Of a stretch of DNA of 48,820 nt, positions 40,671 to 48,820 are shown in pieces. Within the stretch, counting starts at the first letter, position 1; every line of letters starts with the position of its first letter. The stretch is from contig DAIDHN010000029.1 in assembly GCA_027459665.1 (NCBI GenBank), forward strand, positions 1 through 48,820, written 5' to 3'. The position numbers and the translations under genes are program-made. The stretch comes from Chthonomonadaceae bacterium. GTDB taxonomy: Bacteria; Armatimonadota; Chthonomonadetes; Chthonomonadales; Chthonomonadaceae. A model generated the notes under the pieces. That model saw nothing but the letters and a program-made list of their open reading frames with translations. It made no database searches and was not told the DNA's origin.

Positions 40671-42947
40671 TTGACTCACTCTGTTACCCGTGAACTGGCC
40701 GGGCGAACCTACACCCTGCAAACAGGACACGTAGCGCGCCAGGCCAGCGGTGCTGTCTGGCTGATCTGTGGAGACACAGTAGTGCAGGCCACCGCTACCA
40801 TGAGCCGGGAGGCTCGCGGCGGAATCGACTTTTTTCCACTTACATGCGATTACGAAGAACGCAAATATGCCGTAGGCAAAATACCCGGAGGTTTTGTGAA
40901 ACGGGGAGGCAGACCCGCTGAAAAAAGCGTGCTCGCTTCTCGACTGATGGACAGGCCGCTCAGACCCCTCTTCCCCGACGGAATGAGAAACGACGTGCAG
41001 GTCATCTCCATGCCCCTCTCCCTCGACCCCGACAGCCGCCCCGACGTACTCGCAATGCTCGCCGCTTCCGCAGCGCTCACCGTTTCAAACATTCCATTCG
41101 AAGGCCCCGTCGGGGCTGTGAGAATGGGGCTGATTGAAGGCGAATTTGTGGTGAACCCAACCTTCGCGCAAACCGAAACCTCCAGCCTCGACCTGGTGGT
41201 GGCAGGCACCCGCGATGCCATTCTTATGCTGGAGGCAGGCGCAAACTTCGTAGATGAAAACACTCTGATGACTGCCATAGACATGGCCCATGAAGTGATA
41301 CGCCTGCAGTGCGATATGCAGGAAGAACTTGCACGACTGGCCGGAGTGGAAAAAGCGGAAATCATACTGCACCTGCCAGATGCCGCCATTTTGGAAGCTA
41401 TTCAGATTCGAATGGGAGAAACCATTCGCGCTGCCATTCAAAACCCCGACAAGGCAGCACGCGAATCGGCCATCGACGACCTGAAACGGGCCATTGTTGA
41501 AAACCTGCGCTCCGATTTCCCCGACCGCGACCCGGATATTTCGGAAGCAGCCGACAAAGCCGTGAAAAAAGCCATTCGCAGCCTCATTGTAGAACAAAAC
41601 ATACGGCCGGATGGACGCAAACTGGACGAGATTAGACCCATTGCCTGCGATACAGGCGTGCTGCCGCGAGTGCATGGAACCGGTCTATTTACCCGCGGAC
41701 AAACGCAGGTGCTTACAGCCCTTACACTGGGAGCCATGAGCGAAGGCGAAATGATAGACAACCTGGAGGAAGAAGGCAAAAAGCGCTACATGCACTTCTA
41801 CAACTTCCCCCCCTTCTCGGTAGGCGAAGTGCGGCCGCTGCGCAGCCCGGGACGCAGGGAAGTGGGGCACGGCGCTCTTGCAGAACGGGCACTGGTACCA
41901 GTGCTGCCCGCAGCCGATCTGTTTCCCTACGCCATGCTGCTGCACAGCGAGGTGCTTGAAAGCAACGGTTCTACTTCCATGGCGTCGGTATGCGGTTCCA
42001 CCCTGGCCCTCATGGATGCAGGCGTGCCCATTTCAGCGCCGGTGGCAGGCATAGCCATGGGCCTCATGACCCTCAACGGAGAGTACAGAGTGCTTTCTGA
42101 TATTCAGGGCATGGAAGACTTTTCGGGCGATATGGATTTCAAGGTGGCCGGCACCAGCGAAGGCATCACAGCCATTCAGCTTGACTGCAAACTGCGCGGC
42201 CTGCCCCGCGAGGTAATGGTGAACGCACTGGAACAGGCACGGCAGGGCAGGCTGTTTATCCTGGGCAAAATTACCTCTGCACTTGAAAAACCCCGCGAAG
42301 AGCTGAGCAAACATGCGCCCGCCATCATCACCATTCACATCAACCCCGAACGCATTGGAGAAGTGATTGGGCCCGGCGGAAAAACCATCAAGAAAATCAC
42401 TGCAGAAACCGGCGCGCAAATAGACATTCAGCAGGATGGAACCGTGTACATTGCCTGCGTAGACCAGGAAGGAGGCAAACGTGCCTCTGATATGGTGCTG
42501 GCCCTGGGCGGAGATGTAGAACTGGGAGCAGTGTTTACCGGCAAGGTAACCCGCATACTGGGCATAGGCGCATTTGTAGAGATACTGCCCGGCAAAGAGG
42601 GCCTGGTGCATGTAAGCCACCTCAAGCAGCCGCCTCCGCGCCGACCGGATGATGTGGTGAAACTGGGCGATGAAATTACAGTGCGGGTGATAGAAGTGGA
42701 CGGGCAGGGAAGAGTGAACCTTTCTGCCATCAACCTCGACCAGCCGTTCGACCCCAACATGGCCCGCAGAGAAGACAACGGCGGCGGATCGAGAGAACGC
42801 GACAGAGGCAGAGGCGACCGCGACCGGGGACGCGACCGGGGAGACCGGCCGCGCGAGAACCGCGCAGAGGCAGCGCCTGCTGCACCAGCAGCGCCGGCAG
42901 AAGAGGAAGAAGAAGTGCCGCGCGCACGCTTCCGACCGCGCAGGTAG
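40671..42947 (+). CDS. pnp: Polyribonucleotide nucleotidyltransferase (PNPase)
   Basis: A 758-residue phosphorolytic 3'-5' exoribonuclease. The start is the TTG at 40671, 6 bases after AGGAG. Order: two RNase PH domains (residues ~1-220 and ~310-540, with FFPLTCDYEERKYAVGKIPGGFVKRGGRP and HFYNFPPFSVGEV...GRREVGHGALAERAL), a KH domain near 555-610 (IGEVIGPGGKTIKKI) and an S1 domain near 620-690 (GAVFTGKVTRILGIGAFVEI). The tail is a low-complexity R/D/G-rich stretch (RERDRGRGDRDRGRDRGDR) and an acidic-basic end, likely disordered RNA or partner binding. Confidence 0.98.
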   Translation: MTHSVTRELAGRTYTLQTGHVARQASGAVWLICGDTVVQATATMSREARGGIDFFPLTCDYEERKYAVGKIPGGFVKRGGRPAEKSVLASRLMDRPLRPLFPDGMRNDVQVISMPLSLDPDSRPDVLAMLAASAALTVSNIPFEGPVGAVRMGLIEGEFVVNPTFAQTETSSLDLVVAGTRDAILMLEAGANFVDENTLMTAIDMAHEVIRLQCDMQEELARLAGVEKAEIILHLPDAAILEAIQIRMGETIRAAIQNPDKAARESAIDDLKRAIVENLRSDFPDRDPDISEAADKAVKKAIRSLIVEQNIRPDGRKLDEIRPIACDTGVLPRVHGTGLFTRGQTQVLTALTLGAMSEGEMIDNLEEEGKKRYMHFYNFPPFSVGEVRPLRSPGRREVGHGALAERALVPVLPAADLFPYAMLLHSEVLESNGSTSMASVCGSTLALMDAGVPISAPVAGIAMGLMTLNGEYRVLSDIQGMEDFSGDMDFKVAGTSEGITAIQLDCKLRGLPREVMVNALEQARQGRLFILGKITSALEKPREELSKHAPAIITIHINPERIGEVIGPGGKTIKKITAETGAQIDIQQDGTVYIACVDQEGGKRASDMVLALGGDVELGAVFTGKVTRILGIGAFVEILPGKEGLVHVSHLKQPPPRRPDDVVKLGDEITVRVIEVDGQGRVNLSAINLDQPFDPNMARREDNGGGSRERDRGRGDRDRGRDRGDRPRENRAEAAPAAPAAPAEEEEEVPRARFRPRR

Positions 42948-42961
42948 GAGTCGTCTGAAAC

Positions 42962-43999
42962 TTGGCAAAAAAGCCGCAGCCAGCAGACCGGCTGGAAGAA
43001 GAATGCCGGTCTGTAATCCCCATTCTAATGCAGGGCATGGTGCTGCATGCCCACAGCGGCGCCTACATGGTGCAGGATATGGCTGATGCCTCCCTGCAGC
43101 CCACCCTTTATCGCTGCATTCTGAAAGGTAATCTGAAAAAAGAATTTACCTATTCAGAAGGCAGCAACGTGCGGCGGGTTACCCGCACCCGGCGCGCCAG
43201 GGTTGCCGACCCGGTGGCAGTAGGCGACAGGGTTGCATTTTATGCCGACGGCCCTGAAACCGGCCTGATTGTAGAAATACTCCCCCGCGAAAGCCGCTTT
43301 GCCCGCAAAGGGTTTCGCGGCAGAGAACAAACCCTGGTCAGCAATCTGGATACGCTCATTGTGGTGTTTGCATGCGCCGAACCTGCCCCCGATTACTGGA
43401 TGCTGGACCGCTGGCTGGCCAGCGCCCATTTTTATGGCCTCGAACCGGTGATTGTGGTGAACAAGTGCGATTTGATGCCGGCGGCACAGGCGCAAAGCCT
43501 GTTTGATGAATACTGCAGGGCAGGGTACCGTGTACTGTTTGCCAGTGCGCGCCAGGGCGCGGGTATTGAAGAACTCAGAGTTGCGCTGGCCCACAGGGTG
43601 GCGGCATTCACCGGCCCCTCAGGGGTAGGCAAATCGAGCCTGCTGAATGCGGTGCAGCCCGAACTGCATTTGAAAGTAGGCGAAATTGGCCTTGTTACCT
43701 GGAAGGGGAGGCACACCACAACCACCCGATCGCTTTTTCCGCTGGAGGGAGGGGGCTGGGTGGCGGATACCCCCGGCCTGCGCAGTCTTGCCCTGCCTGA
43801 AATGAACCGCGCAGAGCTGGCAGAGTGCTTTCCCGAATTTGATGCCTGGCTTGCACTGCCCTGCCGATTTCACAACTGCTGCCATGATTCTGAACCCGGA
43901 TGCCGACTCAAGGAGGCAGTGGAACAGGGGGCGGTTTCGCGCAGAAGGTATCTGAGCTTTCTGGAGATAGCCAGAAGCGGAACAGGAGGCCAGACATGA
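42962..43999 (+). CDS. rsgA: Ribosome small subunit GTPase RsgA
   Basis: A 345-residue circularly permuted GTPase that assists 30S maturation. An OB fold is followed by the permuted G motifs NKCD (G4), SARQGAG (G5-like), GPSGVGKSS (G1), TTTT (G2) and DTPG (G3), and a Zn knuckle CRFHNCCHDSEPGC. The start is taken as TTG 42962 after TAGGAG (11-base spacing); an ATG at 43028 lacks a ribosome-binding site. Its stop overlaps the next start as ATGA. Confidence 0.94.
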   Translation: MAKKPQPADRLEEECRSVIPILMQGMVLHAHSGAYMVQDMADASLQPTLYRCILKGNLKKEFTYSEGSNVRRVTRTRRARVADPVAVGDRVAFYADGPETGLIVEILPRESRFARKGFRGREQTLVSNLDTLIVVFACAEPAPDYWMLDRWLASAHFYGLEPVIVVNKCDLMPAAQAQSLFDEYCRAGYRVLFASARQGAGIEELRVALAHRVAAFTGPSGVGKSSLLNAVQPELHLKVGEIGLVTWKGRHTTTTRSLFPLEGGGWVADTPGLRSLALPEMNRAELAECFPEFDAWLALPCRFHNCCHDSEPGCRLKEAVEQGAVSRRRYLSFLEIARSGTGGQT

Positions 44000-45024
44000 G
44001 CCTGCCGGAAGAAGAAGTGGTGATTCGTACCGCCGAGCTGGAGGATAGGCCGCGCACCGATTCCATTCGATGGGCAGCGGGATGGATAGCCCCGCCAGCC
44101 AGACATCGGCACTGGCCGGAAGCAGAGGAAGAATGGCAGGCACGCCATTACTACCGTGAACTGGTGGCCGAGGCCGACGGCATGATTGTGGGCAGAATTG
44201 GCCTGGAAGCCTATTATCCGCCGTTTGCACAAATGCTTGACCTTGCCGTGCGCCCCGAATACCGGCGCAGGGGAATAGGAACCGCCCTGATGCGCGCCTG
44301 CCGCAGCAGAGTAGCGCGCAGGGGGTTTTGTGCCCTCTATTTGCAAACAGAAATAGACAACACTGCCGCACACCGGCTGTATACCTCACTGGGCTTTCTG
44401 CCCCTGGCACATGGCGTCATGCTGCGTATGGTGCATTTGCTGGATTATCCTTTGGCCGCCGAATACCTGCAGCGCCACCCTCTTGCCAGCTACAGGCACC
44501 TGCCTGCCGAGGGCAGGGATGGGGTATGGAACATGGAGTGGAGCGGGCCGATTACCGGCGATTTGCTTACTCTTTCTGTGGCAACCGGTTCTACCCATGC
44601 CGAAAGCCGCGGCCTGGGGCCGGCATTGCAGGGGTTTGCATGGAAAAACGGGGGCGGCAAACGATTTCTTTCTGCAGAGCTGGTTTGTGAGCCGCTGCGA
44701 GACATTGAGCCGGGCAGGTTTGCAGAGATGCAGCTTCGCATTGTGAACCAGGGCGGGCAGACTGAAGAGGGCGTGGCGCAGGTCATTCTTCCGCCTGGAA
44801 TTGAGATCAGCCCTCTCAGCGAGCAGCAGACCTATGCCTGGCATGCAGAACCGGGGCAAAGCATAAGCATTCCATTTGTAGTACAGGTAGCGCAGTTTTT
44901 CGACAACAGCGCACTTTGGCGGTTTACGTGCCCCAGCGTGCCTGTATGCGCCGAAGTGTACTGGCAGGGGCACCGCGCCCTGCTTTCTGCCAGTCTTCAC
45001 ATGGCCGCTCCACCCGGCCGCTAA
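43996..45024 (+). CDS. GNAT acetyltransferase with C-terminal beta-sandwich-like domain
   Basis: A 342-residue protein. Residues ~1-150 are a GNAT N-acetyltransferase with the acetyl-CoA loop RRRGIGTAL (90-98) and C-terminal strand ALYLQTEIDNTAAHRLYTSLGF. The remaining ~180 residues are beta-rich (LQLRIVNQGGQTEEGVAQVILPPGIEISPLSE..., SISIPFVVQVAQFFDNSALWRF) and look like a NEW3/immunoglobulin-like sandwich, rarely attached to GNATs. Target unknown. The start has AGGAGG 6 bases upstream and overlaps rsgA by 4 bp; a strong terminator follows. Confidence 0.82.
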   Translation: MSLPEEEVVIRTAELEDRPRTDSIRWAAGWIAPPARHRHWPEAEEEWQARHYYRELVAEADGMIVGRIGLEAYYPPFAQMLDLAVRPEYRRRGIGTALMRACRSRVARRGFCALYLQTEIDNTAAHRLYTSLGFLPLAHGVMLRMVHLLDYPLAAEYLQRHPLASYRHLPAEGRDGVWNMEWSGPITGDLLTLSVATGSTHAESRGLGPALQGFAWKNGGGKRFLSAELVCEPLRDIEPGRFAEMQLRIVNQGGQTEEGVAQVILPPGIEISPLSEQQTYAWHAEPGQSISIPFVVQVAQFFDNSALWRFTCPSVPVCAEVYWQGHRALLSASLHMAAPPGR

Positions 45025-45039
45025 AGCCTTTCCGCATTC

Positions 45040-45068
45040 AACACCCCTCTCAGAGGGGTGTTTTTTTT
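45040..45068 (+). terminator. Strong Rho-independent terminator after the GNAT gene
   Basis: AACACCCCTCT (45040-45050) is complementary to AGAGGGGTGTT (45052-45062), followed by eight Ts. It probably ends the rpsO-pnp-rsgA-GNAT series. Confidence 0.93.
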
Positions 45069-45138
45069 GTTTATGATGCAAACGGTGCAGCTAAGGGTGA
45101 AATAATAAAAAATTTTCAGATAAAAGGGTTTCAGGGTA

Positions 45139-45201
45139 TTGACAACGTGTGCATAGTGTGATAGGATGATAACAGGATCGTGTAACGACACACGTGTGCA
45201 T
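45139..45201 (+). promoter_or_regulatory. LacI-family gene promoter with repeated operator-like sites
   Basis: TTGACA (45139-45144), a 17-bp spacer and TAGGAT (45162-45167) form a strong promoter. CGTGTGCAT occurs in the spacer (45146-45154) and again in the leader (45193-45201), where it overlaps the palindrome CACACGTGTG (45189-45198). This placement fits autorepression by the encoded LacI protein. Confidence 0.7.
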
Positions 45202-45214
45202 GCGTGGAGGCTAC

Positions 45215-46252
45215 ATGCGAGTTACAATCAAGGAAATAGCACGCGAACTGGGGCTTTCGCATTCTACGGTTTCGCGGGTGCTAAACGACAGGCAAAGCAG
45301 CCTGGTATCAGATGCTACCAGAGACAGAATTACCCTGGCCGCCAAACAGATGGGGTACAGACCCAATCGAATAGCGCAGGCGCTGAAGGGTGAACGGACA
45401 CGCCTGATAGGGGTGCTGCTTCCTGATGGCCCAGATTACTTTTTTCGCGAAGTACTGATGCATTTGAGGCACACAGTAGAAGAAGACGGGTTTGAACTCA
45501 TTCCATTCGCAACACCCGGCGACCAGGTGCCGGCAAGCTGGGCAAGGCTGCTCAGGTGGGACCTGGATGGAGTGCTGGTATTCGACTATCTGTTTTATCT
45601 GGATGGGCTAAACAATGCGCTGCTGGAACACAGCGGCTATGTGCCCCCCATGGTTGGGCTGTTCAATTCTACTTCTGTGCTGCGCGACTTTACCGCCATA
45701 CGGTTTCGCGGGGCGGCAGAAGCCCTGATGACCCATTTGTATGAGCAGGGATGCCGCCGAATAGGGTATGTAGGGCCGCAGAACAGTTTTCGGGCAGATG
45801 AAGAACGTTTTGCCGCGTATGACGAGTTTGTAAAACAACAGGGGCTGCAGCCTGTGCATCTGCCTATTTCGCGCGCCCTTACCCTGTGCGAGGCAGGGTA
45901 TGCTGCAGTTCAAAACCATTGCGCCGCCGAGAAAACAATGCCCGATGCGCTTTTTTGCCAGAATGACGAGATTGCGCTTGGCGTCTGCCGGGCGCTGCAT
46001 GAAATGGGGCTGAACATACCGCAGGATATTATGGTGACAGGGTGCGACAATGTGCCCTACATGGCCTATCTTGATACGCCGTTGACCACGCTTGACCTGC
46101 CCATGAGAGAGGTATGCCAGACTGCGTGGAATACGCTGCAAAAGCGCATGGCTGAGCCTGAATGTGCGCCGATGCAGGTCTACCTGGAAGCTGTGCCCAT
46201 CTTGCGCAGCTCTACCGCCCGTTGCAGGGCATCTGCAACAATGGCCGGCTAA
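45215..46252 (+). CDS. LacI family transcriptional regulator
   Basis: A 345-residue repressor. The N-terminal helix-turn-helix and hinge helix read [22 protein letters not shown] and [25 protein letters not shown]. The effector domain is periplasmic-binding-protein-like ([10 protein letters not shown]..., [52 protein letters not shown]). The start at 45215 has TGGAGG just upstream. The ligand is unknown, probably a sugar. It may control its own gene and the prepilin-like gene that follows 44 bp after it. Confidence 0.94.
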   Translation: MRVTIKEIARELGLSHSTVSRVLNDRQSSLVSDATRDRITLAAKQMGYRPNRIAQALKGERTRLIGVLLPDGPDYFFREVLMHLRHTVEEDGFELIPFATPGDQVPASWARLLRWDLDGVLVFDYLFYLDGLNNALLEHSGYVPPMVGLFNSTSVLRDFTAIRFRGAAEALMTHLYEQGCRRIGYVGPQNSFRADEERFAAYDEFVKQQGLQPVHLPISRALTLCEAGYAAVQNHCAAEKTMPDALFCQNDEIALGVCRALHEMGLNIPQDIMVTGCDNVPYMAYLDTPLTTLDLPMREVCQTAWNTLQKRMAEPECAPMQVYLEAVPILRSSTARCRASATMAG

Positions 46253-46296
46253 CCCGCACCGGTCAGTTTCATAAGGGAATACGACAGGAGGTGTGT

Positions 46297-47082
46297 ATGC
46301 AACGCAAAGGTTTTACACTTATCGAACTGTTGGTAGTAATCGCAATTATTGCGATACTGGCAGCCATTCTTTTTCCGGTCTTTGCTCAGGCGCGAGAAAA
46401 AGCAAGGGCCATTGTTTGTATCTCCAACGAAAAGCAGCTGGGGCTGGCTACCATGATGTATGTGCAGGATTACGATGAAACCTACTTTGAGCAGGACTGG
46501 CCGGGCGGGTGCCCTACTTCTCAAACTGGGTACTTTGCCTGGCAGCAGGGGCAAACCCCGCAGCACTGGGCAACACTGCTCTACCCGTATATTAAAAATG
46601 GCGGCATTTTTGCCTGTCCAGACTACAATGGCACCATGTACACAGCCAGTCTAGCGCTGTGGGCATGCGGCGACCCTACCAAAAAGCTGATTGTGCCCTA
46701 CGTAAACTACGGGATAAATGAAGCCATTATTGGCGGCCATACCACCACGCTTGCTGCCCTGCAGGCGCCCGCGCAAATCGGGATCATTACAGACAACAGC
46801 TATGTGTTTGGCGGGCCGGGTGTTTGCCTGAAAGACCCTTCAGACAACCTGTTCCATCTCTTCTGGCTGGATGCCTATACCTTCGATAATACACCCATCA
46901 ACTGGTACAACGGCGACCCCCGCCACAGCGGAGGCTCAAGCTTTGTGTACGCAGACGGGCATGCGAAATGGGCCAGAGCAAGCACGGTGGGCGCGAATGT
47001 AAAAACCACATCGCCCGATGTAACTACATTCGGGTACTACCCGGTGTGGTACTCAGACCAGGTATGCACCCCGCCATACTAA
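46297..47082 (+). CDS. Prepilin-like secreted protein (type II/IV pseudopilin, DUF1559-like)
   Basis: A 261-residue protein with a prepilin peptidase site: MQRKG^[24 protein letters not shown], with the conserved Glu at +5 of the mature protein. The soluble part ([28 protein letters not shown]... and near the end [19 protein letters not shown]) is the signature of the many pseudopilin-like proteins of Armatimonadota and Planctomycetota. It is probably cleaved and assembled or displayed at the cell surface. CAGGAGGTG precedes the start; an open frame upstream belongs to the end of the LacI gene region and is rejected. Confidence 0.9.
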   Translation: MQRKGFTLIELLVVIAIIAILAAILFPVFAQAREKARAIVCISNEKQLGLATMMYVQDYDETYFEQDWPGGCPTSQTGYFAWQQGQTPQHWATLLYPYIKNGGIFACPDYNGTMYTASLALWACGDPTKKLIVPYVNYGINEAIIGGHTTTLAALQAPAQIGIITDNSYVFGGPGVCLKDPSDNLFHLFWLDAYTFDNTPINWYNGDPRHSGGSSFVYADGHAKWARASTVGANVKTTSPDVTTFGYYPVWYSDQVCTPPY

Positions 47083-47094
47083 GGAGAATAACCG

Positions 47095-47298
47095 ATGAAA
47101 TCAAGTCTGCCCATGCCGGTAATCGCAGTTGTAGTGGTACTGGTCATTGCGATTGCTGCAGTAGTGCTGTACAAAGGCGCAACAGGTGGCGTGCAGGGCG
47201 ACGGGCAGCGGCGAATTGAGGCCGCGCCCCCCATGCCCAAAGCATCCAAAGAGCACATGATGCAAAGCATGATGCCGCACCAGCCTGCCGGACAGTAA
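47095..47298 (+). CDS. Small single-helix membrane protein
   Basis: A 67-residue protein with one hydrophobic helix (IAVVVVLVIAIAAVVLY) and a short Pro/Met-rich tail (PPMPKASKEHMMQSMMPHQP). It follows the prepilin-like gene by 12 bp with AAGGAG before the ATG, so the two are co-transcribed. It may be a membrane partner of the pseudopilin; no family is recognised. Confidence 0.65.
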   Translation: MKSSLPMPVIAVVVVLVIAIAAVVLYKGATGGVQGDGQRRIEAAPPMPKASKEHMMQSMMPHQPAGQ

Positions 47299-47318
47299 CG
47301 GCGCCAAATACGCCCTTG

Positions 47319-47350
47319 TCTCCCTGCAGCATTTGCAGGGAGATTTTTTT
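47319..47350 (+). terminator. Rho-independent terminator after the small membrane protein gene
   Basis: TCTCCCTGCA (47319-47328) pairs perfectly with TGCAGGGAGA (47334-47343) around a 5-base loop, followed by seven Ts. Confidence 0.95.
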
Positions 47351-47375
47351 GCCTGCAGAAGTAGAAAACGATGCA

Positions 47376-47397
47376 TTTTCATGTAATTTTCATGAAA
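47376..47397. promoter_or_regulatory. Pho-box-like 11-bp direct repeat
   Basis: TTTTCATGTAA (47376-47386) is followed directly by TTTTCATGAAA (47387-47397). Two 11-bp direct repeats with a CAT core and an A/T-rich end match the layout of PhoB/OmpR-type response-regulator sites. It lies ~75 bp before the LTXXQ-like gene. TTTCATGAAA is also a palindrome. Confidence 0.5.
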
Positions 47398-47470
47398 TTG
47401 AAGTATTCTGAAGCGACACTGTTCAGTTGGGCAGATAATATCTGCCACAAACAATATTGAGGAGAAACCA

Positions 47471-48241
47471 GTGAACAAAATGTCTCTTCCTCTCGCAGCG
47501 CTTGCATGCTGTGCACTGCCTCTACTGGCAGCGCCCGGCGCTGCTGCCCAGGGCGGCCCCATGTTTGGCGGCCCGCGCATGGGCGCTCCCTCTATCACCA
47601 TGGCCCCCCCACCGCTGATTCGGCAGCAGCTGCATCTGAGCCAGGTGCAGTATCAAAAGCTGCTGAAAATCGACCGGCCAATGATGGGCTTCGGCGGCCC
47701 AGGAGGTCCCGGCGGCCCGCCCCCCGGCGGACCGGGCAGACCCGGCGGCTTCGGCGGTCCTCCCCCTGGCGGCCCGGGTGGCGGCCCTCCCGGCGGGCCT
47801 GGCAGACCGGGCGGGTTTGGCGGAATGCAAAAGTTTTTTGCACAGATGCGGGCACGCCAGAAAAAGCAGGCCGAACAAATTATGGCGCTGCTCACCCCGG
47901 CTCAAAAAAGGGAAGTGCCTGCACTGCTGCAGCGCATGAAACTGTACAACATGGCCGGCCTGCCTGTAGATTTGATAGGCAAACTGCACCTGAGCCATGC
48001 GCAGGCGGTGAAAATTTCAAGTGAAATCGCCCCCATGAGGCAGCATGCCATGGAGACAATGCGCAAGGACATGCAGAGCGGCAACATGCAGGCGGGCTTC
48101 GAATCGATGCGCTCGTCACAAGCCGCTATTCAGAGCAAGGTAAACTCGCTGCTCACTGCCCATCAGCGCGCGCTGGTTCAGCAGTTTCGGTCTGCACATC
48201 CTATGGGAATGATGGGCAGACCGGGCAGACCCCCCATGTAA
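47471..48241 (+). CDS. Exported Gly/Pro-rich protein with LTXXQ/CpxP-Spy-like helices
   Basis: A 256-residue protein starting at GTG 47471, 6 bases after GAGGAGA. It has a signal peptide (LPLAALACCALPLLAAPGAAA) and a helix motif near 46-62 (PPPLIRQQLHLSQVQYQKLLKI) that resembles the LTxxQ segment. A Gly/Pro-rich stretch (~72-118, PPPGGPGRPGGFGG repeated) separates it from a second helical region (RQKKQAEQIMALLTPAQKREVPALLQRM...). The LTPAQ pattern fits periplasmic stress chaperones of the Spy/CpxP type, but similarity is weak. Confidence 0.65.
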   Translation: MNKMSLPLAALACCALPLLAAPGAAAQGGPMFGGPRMGAPSITMAPPPLIRQQLHLSQVQYQKLLKIDRPMMGFGGPGGPGGPPPGGPGRPGGFGGPPPGGPGGGPPGGPGRPGGFGGMQKFFAQMRARQKKQAEQIMALLTPAQKREVPALLQRMKLYNMAGLPVDLIGKLHLSHAQAVKISSEIAPMRQHAMETMRKDMQSGNMQAGFESMRSSQAAIQSKVNSLLTAHQRALVQQFRSAHPMGMMGRPGRPPM

Positions 48242-48293
48242 ACCAAACGGGTGCAGGCGTTTGCTGAAAACAGCGGCGCGCCTGCTTTGTTTT

Positions 48294-48329
48294 GCCTGCC
48301 TGCATTTACCCTGCGGGCAGGCTTTTTTT
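48294..48329 (+). terminator. Rho-independent terminator between the LTXXQ-like and VOC genes
   Basis: GCCTGCC (48294-48300) pairs with GGCAGGC (48316-48322), followed by seven Ts. Confidence 0.85.
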
Positions 48330-48343
48330 GCATCTGCAGAACT

Positions 48344-48724
48344 TTATTGAAAAGTGCGAGGGTCGAGGCGGTTGATTTTTATCAGCAGGCCATCGGGCGA
48401 AGCCAATTGCAGCTGTTCTCCAAATGCTTCATCTGCTGCGCCTCGCACAATCTCAACCCCTGCTGCCTCCAGCATCTTCTGTACTGCGCCGAGCGGTTCA
48501 TCTGTTTCAAAATTCAGTTCAACCACCGCTTCATTTTGCTCCCGATTGGGCGGATGAGCCAGCAGGGAGATTTCTGCATTCCCGATCCCTATTTTAGCCC
48601 AGTCTCCATCTCTGCTGCCAGTGAGCAGTTTTCCTCCAAGAGCTTCGTAGAATCGCACAGATTCTTCCATGCTGCGTACGTGTACCATAGGCTGCAGTTT
48701 GATTTGGGGTGAATTCGCATTCAT
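48344..48724 (-). CDS. VOC (glyoxalase-like) family protein
   Basis: A 126-residue VOC protein if started at the ATG at 48724, which has TGGAGG 8 bases upstream. Visible: IKLQPMVHVRSMEESVRFYEALGGKLLTGS and AVVELNFETDEPLGAVQKMLEAAGVEI...LQLASPDGLLIKINRL. The frame remains open upstream to the window edge, and that stretch (48808-48725: KHRAIDDQMSLSDFTTKALAFYLEAI) resembles the end of a ribbon-helix-helix protein, so a longer fusion is possible. Substrate unknown. Confidence 0.8.
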   Translation of the reverse strand: MNANSPQIKLQPMVHVRSMEESVRFYEALGGKLLTGSRDGDWAKIGIGNAEISLLAHPPNREQNEAVVELNFETDEPLGAVQKMLEAAGVEIVRGAADEAFGEQLQLASPDGLLIKINRLDPRTFQ

Positions 48725-48820
48725 TTTTATTGCCTCCAGGTAGAAAGCAAGCGCTTTCGTGGTGAAATCGGAGAGTGACATCTGATCGTCGATGGCGCGG
48801 TGTTTCACGGCCAGAATCAG

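Overview
The window looks like a piece of a chromosome from an uncultured or little-studied member of the Armatimonadota. This rests on inference from several signs: a prepilin-like secreted protein with a [19 protein letters not shown]-type N-terminus and a late H-x-G-G...ADGHAKW motif followed by a tiny single-helix protein, a PEP-CTERM-like C-terminus on a repeat-rich surface protein, an S-layer-homology-like segment in an envelope protein, and sepF-based division genes. GC content is moderate to high, genes are tightly packed, and GTG and TTG starts are common (recA, rpsO, pnp, rsgA). No tRNA, rRNA, CRISPR array, insertion sequence or prophage was seen.

Layout. 1-6.6 kb: 3' end of a repetitive surface protein, a large BTAD/NTPase/TPR regulator, D-aminoacyl-tRNA deacylase and a beta-propeller-like lipoprotein. 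6.7-14.6 kb: recA-recX, then rny-ymdB followed by a secreted Gly-rich/PKD-like protein, a TIM-barrel sugar isomerase and glycerate kinase. 14.5-18.8 kb: a membrane protein, an oxidoreductase and a Doc/Fic-like protein that both lack key catalytic residues, a HEAT-TlpA thioredoxin and a PhyH-type dioxygenase. 18.8-25.3 kb: three overlapping genes for exported envelope proteins (CsgG/TolB-like plus SLH-like, and two LPP20-like), a frameshifted gene resembling a defence-associated family, recO, and one more exported protein. 25.4-27.7 kb: a small HTH protein, an ABC-2 polysaccharide exporter pair and a VOC protein. 27.8-34.3 kb (minus strand): S9 peptidase, exported MTA/SAH nucleosidase, proC-sepF-yggS, and a C39-like peptidase. 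34.5-38.8 kb: cysM, a JAMM peptidase, a CysO-E1-rhodanese fusion and an ABC ATPase. 38.9-48.8 kb: serine hydrolase, rpsO-pnp-rsgA-GNAT, a LacI regulator, a prepilin-like protein with its small partner, an LTXXQ-like exported protein and a VOC protein.

The most interesting system is the sulfur cluster at 34.5-37.5 kb. It contains every component of the CysO-CysM-Mec cysteine pathway known from Mycobacterium. Here, however, the sulfur-carrier protein is the N-terminal domain of its own activating enzyme, so its essential Gly-Gly is buried at residues 89-90 of a 492-residue protein. The JAMM peptidase encoded immediately upstream is an obvious candidate to release it. Other notable points are the overlapping envelope operon with a shared C-terminal domain, the catalytic-residue losses in the Doc/Fic-like protein and in the oxidoreductase, an exported MTA/SAH nucleosidase, and several well-formed promoters, operator-like palindromes and terminators.
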